A stretch of DNA of 64,000 nt. Source: CAVSUZ01 sp963795415. Its GTDB lineage: Bacteria; Pseudomonadota; Alphaproteobacteria; Acetobacterales; Acetobacteraceae. Positions 54,934 through 64,000 of the stretch are shown piece after piece. Both the position numbers and the translations under genes were made by a program. The stretch spans positions 2,232,001 through 2,296,000 of the forward strand of contig CAWCHQ010000001.1 in assembly GCA_963795415.1 (NCBI GenBank), given 5' to 3'. The notes under the pieces are model-generated. The model saw only the letters and a list, made by a program, of their open reading frames with translations, was not told the DNA's origin and ran no database searches. Every line of letters starts with the position of its first letter. The first letter of the stretch is position 1.

Positions 54934-56364
54934 CAGGCGGTGGCCCTCAGGGATTCGCCCTTCTTCACTGCCTCCTCGATCGTGCCGACCATGTAGAACG
55001 CAGCTTCCGGCAGATGGTCGTACTCGCCGGCGCAGATCGCCTTGAAGCTGCGCACCGTATCCTCAATGGGAACGAACACGCCGGGGAAGCCGGTGAACAC
55101 TTCGGCCACGTGGAATGGTTGCGACAGGAAGCGCTGGATTTTGCGCGCCCGCGCCACCACCAGCTTGTCCTCCTCCGACAGCTCGTCCATGCCCAGGATT
55201 GCGATGATGTCCTGCAAGCTCTTGTAGGTTTGCAGAATGCGCTGGGTTTCACGCGCAACCTGATAATGCTCGTCACCGACGATCCGCGGATCGAGCGAAC
55301 GGGAAGTTGAGTTCGAGCGGATCGACGGCCGGATAAATGCCCAGCTCGGCGATCTGGCGCGACAGCACCGTGGTGGCGTCGAGGTGGGCGAAGGAGGTCG
55401 CCGGCGCCGGGTCGGTCAGGTCGTCTGCCGGCACGTAGATCGCCTGCACTGAAGTGATCGATCCCTTCTTGGTCGATGTGATCCGCTCCTGCAGCGCGCC
55501 CATGTCGGTGGCCAGGGTCGGCTGATAGCCCACCGCCGAGGGAATGCGTCCCAGCAGCGCCGAGACTTCCGCGCCGGCCTGGGTGAAGCGGAAGATGTTA
55601 TCGACGAAGAACAGCACGTCCTGGCCTTCCTCGTCGCGGAAGTATTCCGCCACGGTCAGGCCGGAGAGGCCGACACGGGCACGGGCGCCCGGCGGCTCGT
55701 TCATCTGGCCATAGACGAGCGCCACTTTCGATCCTTCGGTGGTGTTCTCGCCCAGCTTGATGACCCCGGCGCCGATCATCTCGTGATACAGGTCGTTGCC
55801 CTCGCGCGTGCGCTCGCCCACGCCGGCGAACACCGACACGCCGCCATGCGCCTTGGCGATGTTGTTGATCAGCTCCTGGATCAGCACGGTCTTGCCGACG
55901 CCTGCACCGCCGAACAGGCCGGTCTTGCCGCCCTTCAGATAGGGAGCGAGCAGGTCCACGACTTTGATGCCGGTGACGAGGATTTCGGCAGTGGTCGCCT
56001 GCTCGTCAAACACCGGCGCGTCGCGGTGGATCGGGTAGCGCTTCTGGGTGTGGATCGGCCCGCGCTCATCGACCGGATCGCCGATCACGTTCAGGATCCG
56101 GCCCAGGGTCTCGGGGCCGACCGGCATCGTGATCGGCCCGCCGGTATCGACCACTTCCTGCCCGCGAACTAACCCGTCGGTGCTGTCCATCGCAATGGTG
56201 CGAACGGTACGTTCGCCAAGCTCCTGCGCGACTTCCAGAACGAGGGTGCCCGCGCCTCCCTTGGTGTGGAGCGCGTTCTGGATGAAGGGCAGATCGCCCT
56301 CGAACTGCACGTCAACGACCGCCCCCATCACCTGGGTTACGCGTCCAACGATATTGCTCGCCAT
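54933..56364 (-). CDS. atpD: ATP synthase F1 subunit beta (+1 frameshift)
   Basis: This is about 476 residues after correction, the catalytic subunit. The first frame from ATG 56364 includes the P-loop GGAGVGKTVLIQ, GERTREGNDLYHEM and the VALVYGQMNEPPGARARVGL arginine/DELSEED-side motifs up to VDPLE. One extra T at 55312-55313 (plus strand) then shifts the frame. Without it the reading is DPLDSTSRSLDPRIVGDEHY and continues to the DELSEED motif and stop at 54933. Subunit beta is essential, so the lesion is probably an assembly error. Confidence 0.95.
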
Positions 56365-56395
56365 GGTTGGTATCCTTCGTATTGGTGGACCGGGA

Positions 56396-57280
56396 TCAGA
56401 CGGCCTCGGCGCCGGAGATGATCTCGATCAGTTCTTTGGTGATGTTGGCCTGGCGTGCGCGGTTATAGTTCAGGGTCAGGCGCTTGATCATGTCGCCCGC
56501 GTTGCGCGTGGCGTTGTCCATTGCGGTCATTTGTGAGGCGAAGAAGCCAGCGCTGCTCTCAAGCAGCGCGCGATAGATCTGGATTGCCAGATTTTGCGGG
56601 AGCAGGCGCGAGAGGATGGTTTCTTCGTCGGGTTCGAAATCGTAGGCAGCGCCGCCCAGTGCTTCGGCATTGGCCGCGCCTTCCTGAATGGGCGCCGGTA
56701 TCAGCTGCTGCTGGGTGACAACCTGTGCAATCACCGAGCGGAACTGATTGTAGATGACGGTGCACACGTCCACCTCACCCGAGGTGACCATCGCGGTTAT
56801 GCGCTTGGCGATGTCCTCGGCGTCGGTGAATTCCAGCCGGCGTTTGCCGACGAAGTTGACGTCGCCCACGAAGCGGCTCGCCAACTCGCGGCGCAGATAG
56901 TCGCGTCCTTTGCGACCGACCGCGAGGATCTTTACCGTCTTGCCCTGTGCCTCCAGCTTATAGGCCAGCGTCCGCGCGGCGCGCCCGATATTGGCGTTGA
57001 AGGCGCCCGCCAGCCCGCGATCGCCGGTCACTGCAACCAGCAGATGTGTCTGATCCTTTCCGGTGCCCACCAGCAAGGCCGGGGCGGTCGGGCTATCTCC
57101 CACCGACGCGGCCAGCGCGCTCAACATGCGCTGCATCCGTACCGCATAGGGGCGTGCCGCCTCGGCCTGGGCCTGCGCGCGCCGCAGCTTGGACGCCGCG
57201 ACCATCTTCATGGCCGAGGTGATCTTCTGCGTCGATTTGACGCTGTTGATCCGGGTTCGAAGGGCTTTCAGACTAGGCAT
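56396..57280 (-). CDS. atpG: ATP synthase F1 subunit gamma
   Basis: This 294-residue rotor subunit begins MPSLKALRTRINSVKSTQKI and ends with the conserved TLNYNRARQANITKELIEII, the two halves of the coiled-coil shaft. The central Rossmann-like part includes GLAGAFNANIGR. It lies 200 bases after atpA rather than directly behind it, because a repeat cluster separates them. Confidence 0.95.
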   Translation of the reverse strand: MPSLKALRTRINSVKSTQKITSAMKMVAASKLRRAQAQAEAARPYAVRMQRMLSALAASVGDSPTAPALLVGTGKDQTHLLVAVTGDRGLAGAFNANIGRAARTLAYKLEAQGKTVKILAVGRKGRDYLRRELASRFVGDVNFVGKRRLEFTDAEDIAKRITAMVTSGEVDVCTVIYNQFRSVIAQVVTQQQLIPAPIQEGAANAEALGGAAYDFEPDEETILSRLLPQNLAIQIYRALLESSAGFFASQMTAMDNATRNAGDMIKRLTLNYNRARQANITKELIEIISGAEAV

Positions 57281-57294
57281 GAGCTACCCCGCAT

Positions 57295-57462
57295 TGTCAT
57301 TGCGAGGCCTGGAGAGCCGTGCCCACGCAGGCGGGAGGTCGAAGCAATCCAGTCCGACAGGACGTACGTTGGCTACCGCATTCGCGGGGGCTACCGCCTT
57401 TGCGGGGGCTACCGCCTTTGCGGGCGCGAGATTGCTTCGGCGCCGTGCGCCTCGCAATGACA
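57295..57462. repeat. Inverted repeat cluster between atpA and atpG
   Basis: TGTCATTGCGAGGC (57295-57308) pairs with GCCTCGCAATGACA (57449-57462), and GAAGCAATC (57351-57359) pairs with GATTGCTTC (57430-57438). The loop holds about three copies of an 18-bp tandem unit, GGCTACCGCCTTTGCGGG (about 57367-57424). The arms are two copies of the dispersed repeat family in opposite orientation. Confidence 0.85.
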
Positions 57463-57481
57463 GCGGTGGGCGGGGCTGCAT

Positions 57482-59017
<1,536 letters not shown>

Positions 59018-59590
59018 TTACGCGGCTCCCCTCATCGCATGCTGCAATCGCTGCAGGCGCGATTTCAATGATGTGTCATAGAGGCGCGGACCTACGCGCA
59101 CCACCAATCCGCCGAGCAAATCAGGTTCGACCTGCTCGACGATATTCACGTTGCCGAAGCCTGCCTCGATTAGGCGCGCCCGCAGCTGCTGACGCTGCAC
59201 GTCGTTCAGCTTGTGAGCCGATGCGACATAGGCGGTGACGACGCCTCGCTTTTCCGCAACCAATGCGGCGAATGCGGCGACGATCTGCGGCAGGTTGCGA
59301 AGCCGGCGATTGTTCGCGATTACGCCCACGAAGTCCTGAAGGGGTTTCGAGAATCCCTCCTGCGCGAGGACAGCGAGCGCGGCCTTGCGGGCCTGGACCA
59401 CGTCGATCAGCGGCGAGTCGATCAGCCGGCGGAAATCGGCGCTCTGGTCGATCAATCGTCTGAGCTGTTCCGTTTCGGCGACGACGGCGTCGAGCTGTCC
59501 GGCCTCATCGGCGAAAGAATACAACGCCGCAGCGTACCGGTCAGCCAGTCCGCCGCCGGATGCGATGGTCGCGCCACCGGATGAGGCCAC
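59018..59590 (-). CDS. atpH: ATP synthase F1 subunit delta
   Basis: This 190-residue subunit is the peripheral-stalk connector (OSCP-like). The N-terminal helical domain includes DRYAAALYSFADEAGQLDAV, and the C-terminal part includes the conserved DLLGGLVVRVGPRLYDTSLK and SRLQRL. It is the first gene of the F1 operon; F0 genes are elsewhere, as usual in alphaproteobacteria. Confidence 0.95.
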   Translation of the reverse strand: MASSGGATIASGGGLADRYAAALYSFADEAGQLDAVVAETEQLRRLIDQSADFRRLIDSPLIDVVQARKAALAVLAQEGFSKPLQDFVGVIANNRRLRNLPQIVAAFAALVAEKRGVVTAYVASAHKLNDVQRQQLRARLIEAGFGNVNIVEQVEPDLLGGLVVRVGPRLYDTSLKSRLQRLQHAMRGAA

Positions 59591-59706
59591 GAGGAAATTC
59601 CCAAATGGTTAGAGCCGCGCGGCGAGCGCGGAGATGTCGGTTGCCGGCTCCCCCGCCGGCGCGGCGGACTCTAGCATGGGGGTAACGGAGGCGCAACACG
59701 GGTCCA

Positions 59707-59743
59707 CCCCGGAGCCGGCGCCCTTCGGGTGCCGGCTCCGGGG
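59707..59743. terminator. Strong TTCG-loop hairpin
   Basis: CCCCGGAGCCGGC pairs with GCCGGCTCCGGGG around GCCCTTCGGGT, in which CCC-TTCG-GGT forms a tetraloop cap. It lies downstream of the D,D-carboxypeptidase gene and upstream of atpH, both on the minus strand. There is no T-run, so termination would need Rho or it may be an mRNA end-protecting structure. Confidence 0.5.
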
Positions 59744-59770
59744 TACGCTTGCGAGAGAGGTTTGGCCTAA

Positions 59771-61009
59771 TTAGCCCCGGGCCAGCTGCTCCGTTTCGGC
59801 GGAGCGGAGCACCACGCAGGGCCTGCGGTGGCGCACCAGTTCCGAGCAGGCCTCATGCGCCGCATCGTCCGAGAGCCCGACGATCTGGACCCGCCAGGTG
59901 TCATGGCGCGCGACCTGCGCATGGGTCAGGCGCACGTCGCCGGCGTCCGCTGCAGCGTGGGCTTTGACCGCCGCTTCCTCGGCGGCCTGGCGGGACCGGA
60001 AACTGCCGACCTGAATGGCGTAAGCCGGACGTTCAGCGCCGGTTGCCGAGGTGTGCATCACCTTGCGAACCAGCGGCCTGCCTGGTCTCGCAGGTTCCGA
60101 AGCCCGGGCAGCTGGAATCAGCGTCGGCAACCGGGACGCGATGGCAGCGGAGGAGCCCGTCTCGATCCCCATGGATTGGTAGCCGGCGTTCAGCATCGCC
60201 GTCATGCGGATATCCCGCACGCCGTTGGACGGCGCGCCGAACTCCACGCCGATGAGCCGGACCCCGTCGCGGACGGAGCTTGTGACCAGGTTGTGGCCGG
60301 ACGCCACGGTGTAGCCGGTCTTCATGCCGTCGGCACCTGGGTATGAACGAAGCTCGGTGTCGTGGTTGAGAATGATGCGGCCGTGGAAATCGAAGCTCGG
60401 CGTGCTGAAGTAGTGATATTCGTCGGGAAAATCGGCCACCAAGTGGCGCCCGAGCACCGCCATGTCTCGCGCGGTGGTCCACTGATCGTCTGCGGGCAGT
60501 CCGGATGCATTCGTGAACATGGTGTGGGCCATTCCCAGGGCGCGAGCCCGCAGCGTCATCAATTGGGCGAAGCGTTCCTCGCTGCCGCCGAGCAGTTCGC
60601 CCATAGCTGCGGCCGCATCATTGGCGGAGAGGGTCACCATGGAGAGGATGGCGTCTTCCACCGAGATGGAACTTCCGGCCGGCACACCGAGCTTCGTGGG
60701 AATCATCGACGCCGCATGTTCGGAGAACGGCACCTGCTCATCGAGCGAGATGCGCCGGTCGCGCAGTGCCTCGAATGTCATATACAGGGTCATGAGCTTG
60801 GTCAGGCTTGCCGGACGGCGGAGTGCGTCCGGATTATCCGCCGACAGGACCCGGCCGGTTGCCGAGTCCATCACGACGAATGCTGAACGATCGGGCGTCG
60901 GCGCCGGCGGCGGTGCAACCCGGTGGGCGAGGGCGGGGGGCGCCAGCAATCCGGCCCCGAGAGCGATCAAACATACAATATTGCTCCTGAGGCTGCGCCG
61001 ACCTGCCAT
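59771..61009 (-). CDS. D-alanyl-D-alanine carboxypeptidase with SPOR domain
   Basis: This is a 412-residue penicillin-binding protein 5/6-type enzyme (serine peptidase S11) that trims peptidoglycan stem peptides. I prefer ATG 61009 because AGGAG then lies about nine bases upstream; ATG 61018 is too close to it. After a signal peptide (IVCLIALGAGLLAPPALA) the motifs are SxxK at 68-71 (ASLTKLM), SAN at 128-130 and KTG in ADGMKTGYT. The C-terminal part (YAIQVGSFRSRQAAEEAAVK) is a SPOR domain, which binds denuded glycan and directs proteins to the septum. Confidence 0.92.
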   Translation of the reverse strand: MAGRRSLRSNIVCLIALGAGLLAPPALAHRVAPPPAPTPDRSAFVVMDSATGRVLSADNPDALRRPASLTKLMTLYMTFEALRDRRISLDEQVPFSEHAASMIPTKLGVPAGSSISVEDAILSMVTLSANDAAAAMGELLGGSEERFAQLMTLRARALGMAHTMFTNASGLPADDQWTTARDMAVLGRHLVADFPDEYHYFSTPSFDFHGRIILNHDTELRSYPGADGMKTGYTVASGHNLVTSSVRDGVRLIGVEFGAPSNGVRDIRMTAMLNAGYQSMGIETGSSAAIASRLPTLIPAARASEPARPGRPLVRKVMHTSATGAERPAYAIQVGSFRSRQAAEEAAVKAHAAADAGDVRLTHAQVARHDTWRVQIVGLSDDAAHEACSELVRHRRPCVVLRSAETEQLARG

Positions 61010-61151
61010 ATCATTCATTCTCCTGGGCTGACATAGAACCATAGGTTCGGCGCCGTTGCCGAGTCCAGTGCGGATCGACCCGATTCCGCATATACTTGAA
61101 CCGTTTACGGGATGATCTGCAAGTCCGGTTTTGGAAATCTGCTTCGGGATA

Positions 61152-61170
61152 TTTTGTGCGCCGCACAAAA
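61152..61170. promoter_or_regulatory. Palindrome TTTTGTGCG-C-CGCACAAAA
   Basis: Perfect 9-base arms flank a single C in the divergent region between the carboxypeptidase and phasin genes. Its size and symmetry suit a dimeric regulator site; the regulator is unknown. Confidence 0.45.
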
Positions 61171-61212
61171 ATCCTCTTGATCGCGCGGCGGGGGTGGACT
61201 ACCTGTCGGTAG

Positions 61213-61227
61213 TGCTGCGGTGCAGCA
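61213..61227. promoter_or_regulatory. PhaR-like operator upstream of the phasin gene
   Basis: TGCTGC-GGT-GCAGCA is a perfect dyad that fits the CTGC-N3-GCAG site of PhaR, the polyhydroxyalkanoate-responsive repressor known from Paracoccus and Rhodobacter. It lies 66 bases before the phasin start, in the promoter region. PhaR control is inferred from the match. Confidence 0.6.
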
Positions 61228-61293
61228 AAGCGGTTCGGCTAGGGGTGGCAGTCCGGCTTACCCCCGGAGCGACCCCCACGAGGAGTAGATAGC

Positions 61294-61837
61294 ATGGCGA
61301 TCAAAACAAAGGGTGAAGAGATTACCGGCGCCGTTCAGGAGGCCATCGGCCAGGCCTCGGCCGAGGCAACCTCACAGACGGCAGCCAGCATCGACCAGAC
61401 CGTTGCAGCGCTGAAGGACGGCATGTCGCAGGCGACGGCCGGCTTTGAAACAACCCAGGCCCGTTTTAACGAAGGAGTGGAGAAAGTGATGAAGACGACT
61501 GAGGAACTTGTTGCCTTCAACCAGGGCAACTATGAGGCGTTCGTGAAGTCCGGCCAGATCTGGGCGGCGGGCGTGCAGGATCTGTCGCGTCAAGTGGCGG
61601 CGAGCGCGCAGGCCTCTTTCGAGCAGGGACTGGCGAGCTTCAAGGCACTGACGTCGGTGAAGTCGTTCAAGGAGGCGATTGACCTGCAGTCCAACCTGGC
61701 GCGTTCGGCCATCGAGAAGACGATTGCCGAGTTCGAGCAAGCTGACCGATGCTTCGATGAAGCTCACCGAGCAGACGATAGCGCCGATCGCAGCGCGGGT
61801 GAGCTTTGCGGTGCAGAAGTTCTCGAACCCGGTCTGA
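61294..61837 (+). CDS. Phasin family protein (+1 frameshift)
   Basis: This polyhydroxyalkanoate granule-coating protein is about 180 residues after correction. It starts at ATG 61294 after GAGGAG. The alanine/glutamine-rich amphipathic helices and the segment VEKVMKTTEELVAFNQGNYE with QIWAAGVQDLSRQ are typical of the Phasin_2 family. One extra base in 61738-61744 (CAAGCTG) shifts the frame; without it the end reads DASMKLTEQTIAPIAARVSF, then AVQKFSNPV and TGA at 61837. The uncorrected frame runs on to 61881. Confidence 0.86.
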
Positions 61838-61883
61838 TCCGGCTGGGATATATCGTGCCGCGGTCACGCGGCTTTCATTGACG

Positions 61884-61910
61884 AAAGGCCCGGCAATGCC
61901 GGGCCTTTTT
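61884..61910 (+). terminator. Intrinsic terminator after the phasin gene
   Basis: AAAGGCCCGGC and GCCGGGCCTTT form a perfect 11-bp stem with an AAT loop, followed by a T-run. It sits 46 bases after the corrected phasin stop at 61837, and just beyond the uncorrected one. Confidence 0.85.
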
Positions 61911-62059
61911 CATATCGCCACGTTTGTGCAAGCATCCTTGGGCCGCGGATGAGCGTAACTGACTTGCTTCAACCCTTTTATCCGAGGGTCAGGTTCCGAT
62001 ATGCTGGTGTCCCAGGAGACCGGTCGGGCACGGGACGGCGCACGCGAGAGTAAACGAGC

Positions 62060-62389
62060 ATGAGCGACAACGACAAACGAGGAACAACCGAGGGTCCGAA
62101 CACCGGCGTCGTTGTAAAAGCGCGCCCGAAGACCCGTAAACCCGCGATGTACAAGGTTCTGATGCTTAACGACGACTATACCCCCATGGAATTTGTCGTG
62201 CATGTGCTTGAGAGATTCTTTCAAAAGAACCGGGAAGAGGCCACCCGCATTATGTTGCACGTCCATCGCAGGGGGGTAGGGGTGTGCGGCGTCTACACCT
62301 ATGAAGTGGCGGAGACGAAGGTCACTCAGGTAATGGACCTCGCGCGCCAGAATCAGCACCCGTTGCAATGCACCATCGAGAAGGAATGA
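62060..62389 (+). CDS. clpS: ClpS adaptor protein
   Basis: This 109-residue N-degron adaptor delivers N-end-rule substrates to ClpAP. The binding pocket motifs are LNDDYTPMEFVVHVL (residues about 37-51) and the helix AGGGGV-equivalent RIMLHVHRRGVGVCGVY; the C-terminal QHPLQCTIEKE is also conserved. It lies 79 bases upstream of clpA, the usual pairing. Confidence 0.94.
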   Translation: MSDNDKRGTTEGPNTGVVVKARPKTRKPAMYKVLMLNDDYTPMEFVVHVLERFFQKNREEATRIMLHVHRRGVGVCGVYTYEVAETKVTQVMDLARQNQHPLQCTIEKE

Positions 62390-62468
62390 TCGCGGTGGGT
62401 TCCCGGCGGAGCGACGACTGCCCATGTGTGTTTTTTGAGACCCTCATGCGCCTCAGGAGCGTCTAGGC

Positions 62469-64000
62469 ATGCTATCTCGTAACCTCGAACAGACGCTTCA
62501 TCGGGCCCTGGCCCTGGCGGCGGAGCGGCGGCATGAATACGCAACGCTGGAGCACCTGCTGCTCGGGCTGACGGAAGACACCGACGCGGCGACGGTGCTC
62601 CGAGCCTGTGGGATGGACCTGGACAAGCTGCGCTCGGATTTGAGCGAATTCCTGGACAAGGACCTGGCCGGGCTGGCGACCGACCGGCCGGGCGATCCGA
62701 AACCGACCGCCGGCTTCCAGCGAGTCGTGCAGAGGGCGGCGATCCACGTGCAGTCCTCGGGCCGGGATGAGGTGACCGGGGCGAACGTGCTGGTGGCTCT
62801 GTTTTCCGAACGGGAGAGCCATGCCGTCTATTTCCTGCAGATGCAGGACATGACGCGGCTGGATGCGGTGAATTTCATCTCGCACGGGATTGCCAAGGCG
62901 CCTGGCAAATCGACCTCCAGGCCGGTGCAGGGGGCGCAGGAGCACCACGAGCAGGAGCGGGAGGAGAAGCCAGGGCGGCGGAATCAGGACGCGCTGAGCA
63001 ACTATTGCGTGAATTTGAACAAGAAGGCGATGGCGGGGAAGATCGACCCGCTGATCGGGCGCGAGCTGGAGATCGAGCGGACGATCCAGATCCTGTGCCG
63101 GCGGACGAAGAACAACCCGCTGTATGTGGGCGAGCCGGGGGTGGGGAAGACGGCCATCGCCGAGGGCCTCGCGAAGCGAATTGTCGAAGGCGACGTGCCG
63201 GAGGTGCTGGGGAAGTCCACGATCTTCGCGCTGGACATGGGGGCGCTGCTGGCCGGCACTGGGTACAGGGGCGACTTCGAGGAGCGGCTGAAGGCCGTGG
63301 TGACGGAGCTCGAGAATTATCAGGGCGCCATCCTGTTCATCGACGAGATCCATACGGTGATCGGGGCGGGAGCGACCTCGGGCGGGGCGATGGATGCTTC
63401 CAATCTTTTGAAGCCGGCGCTGGCGTCGGGGACGCTGCGGTGCATAGGCTCGACCACCTATAAGGAGTTCCGGAACTATTTCGAGAAGGACCGGGCGCTG
63501 GTGCGGCGGTTCCAGAAGATCGACGTGAACGAGCCGACGCTGGAAGACGCGGTGAAGATCCTGCGGGGGCTCAAGGCCAACTACGAGAAGCACCACAAGG
63601 TCCGTTACACCGACGAGGCGATCCGGGCCGCGGTGGAGCTTTCGGCCAAGTATATCAATGACCGGAAGCTGCCGGACAAGGCGATCGACGTGATCGACGA
63701 GGTGGGCGCGTCCCGGATGCTGTTGCCGGAGAACAAGCGGCGGAAGATGGTCACGTTGAAGGACGTGGAGGATATCGTCGCGAAGATCGCGCGGATTCCA
63801 CCCAAGAGCGTGTCGTCCGACGACAAGGAGACGCTGCGCAATCTGGAGCGCGACCTGAAGTCCATGGTGTTCGGGCAGGATCGTGCCATTGAAGCTCTGG
63901 CGGCGGCGATCAAGCTGGCGCGGGCGGGGCTGCGGGAGCCGGAGAAGCCGATTGGGAACTACTTGTTCTCGGGGCCAACCGGGGTGGGCAAGACCGAGGT
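62469..64000 (+). CDS. clpA: ATP-dependent Clp protease ATP-binding subunit ClpA (partial)
   Basis: This is the N-terminal 510 residues of the ClpA unfoldase; the rest lies beyond the window. It starts at ATG 62469 (MLSRNLEQTLHRALALAAER). The N-domain, which binds ClpS, is followed by a charged linker (QEHHEQEREEKPGRRNQD). D1 has Walker A GEPGVGKTAIAEGLA and Walker B AILFIDEIHTVIGAG with the arginine-finger region ALVRRFQKIDV. The sequence ends inside D2 Walker A (GPTGVGKTE). Confidence 0.95.
   Translation, partial: MLSRNLEQTLHRALALAAERRHEYATLEHLLLGLTEDTDAATVLRACGMDLDKLRSDLSEFLDKDLAGLATDRPGDPKPTAGFQRVVQRAAIHVQSSGRDEVTGANVLVALFSERESHAVYFLQMQDMTRLDAVNFISHGIAKAPGKSTSRPVQGAQEHHEQEREEKPGRRNQDALSNYCVNLNKKAMAGKIDPLIGRELEIERTIQILCRRTKNNPLYVGEPGVGKTAIAEGLAKRIVEGDVPEVLGKSTIFALDMGALLAGTGYRGDFEERLKAVVTELENYQGAILFIDEIHTVIGAGATSGGAMDASNLLKPALASGTLRCIGSTTYKEFRNYFEKDRALVRRFQKIDVNEPTLEDAVKILRGLKANYEKHHKVRYTDEAIRAAVELSAKYINDRKLPDKAIDVIDEVGASRMLLPENKRRKMVTLKDVEDIVAKIARIPPKSVSSDDKETLRNLERDLKSMVFGQDRAIEALAAAIKLARAGLREPEKPIGNYLFSGPTGVGKTE

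Noticed and set aside
55273..55330. Programmed frameshift in atpD
   Set aside because: No known F1 beta subunit uses one, there is no slippery site plus structure, and seven other genes show the same kind of lesion.

Overview
The window is GC-rich DNA with GTG and TTG starts, tightly overlapping operons and alphaproteobacterial gene content: a split F1 ATP synthase operon (atpH-A-G-D-C), clpS-clpA, a phasin behind a PhaR-like box, hyi-glxR, and mfd with sdhE. I read it as an alphaproteobacterium, probably Rhodospirillales and perhaps Acetobacteraceae. That placement is inference from gene content, without a marker-gene search.

Layout. 1-5.7 kb (minus): an RND efflux pump (cut by the window edge) with its adaptor, a SixA-type phosphatase, a metallophosphoesterase and an adenylate cyclase/TPR protein. 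5.8-6.9 kb: a small membrane protein and a fatty acid hydroxylase-family enzyme. 6.9-10.2 kb (minus): a partial sugar ABC importer with a GH63-like hydrolase, preceded by a 33-bp palindromic tandem array. 10.4-14.8 kb: an accessory stretch of gene remnants and secreted proteins. 14.8-16.5 kb: glxR and hyi. 16.6-21.8 kb (plus): an AI-2E family exporter gene followed by an overlapping dipeptide-type ABC operon without a binding protein. 22-24 kb: an FHA-ABC fusion transporter. 24-33 kb: a two-gene chromate transporter with an SDR, a thioesterase, MFS and DMT transporters, cytochrome b561 and an HpaB-family protein. 33-36.6 kb: a Sel1 protein, a complete IS5-family element and transposase debris. 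36.8-42.3 kb: a FrcABC-like sugar importer, a cysteine hydrolase, a glutamine synthetase-like ligase and an NTF2-like protein, perhaps one catabolic unit. 42.5-47.5 kb: a ClpP paralogue, two coupled dynamin-like GTPases and a RES toxin gene with a broken antitoxin. 47.7-54.2 kb: mfd, sdhE, a GDSL esterase, a receiver-only regulator and a glycosyltransferase. 54.5-59.6 kb: ATP synthase F1. 59.8-64 kb: a D,D-carboxypeptidase, a phasin, clpS and the start of clpA.

The strongest oddity is a property of the sequence itself. Eight otherwise intact genes, including atpD and mfd, each carry one net +1 insertion. Five of these sit on a GTAC tetranucleotide, and a ninth such base breaks the exact 33-bp period of the non-coding array. 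This looks more like motif-dependent insertion errors than eight real pseudogenes. The most interesting biological candidates are the dynamin-pair/RES locus, the palindromic array with its related operator pair, and an in-frame palindromic insertion in the RES gene.
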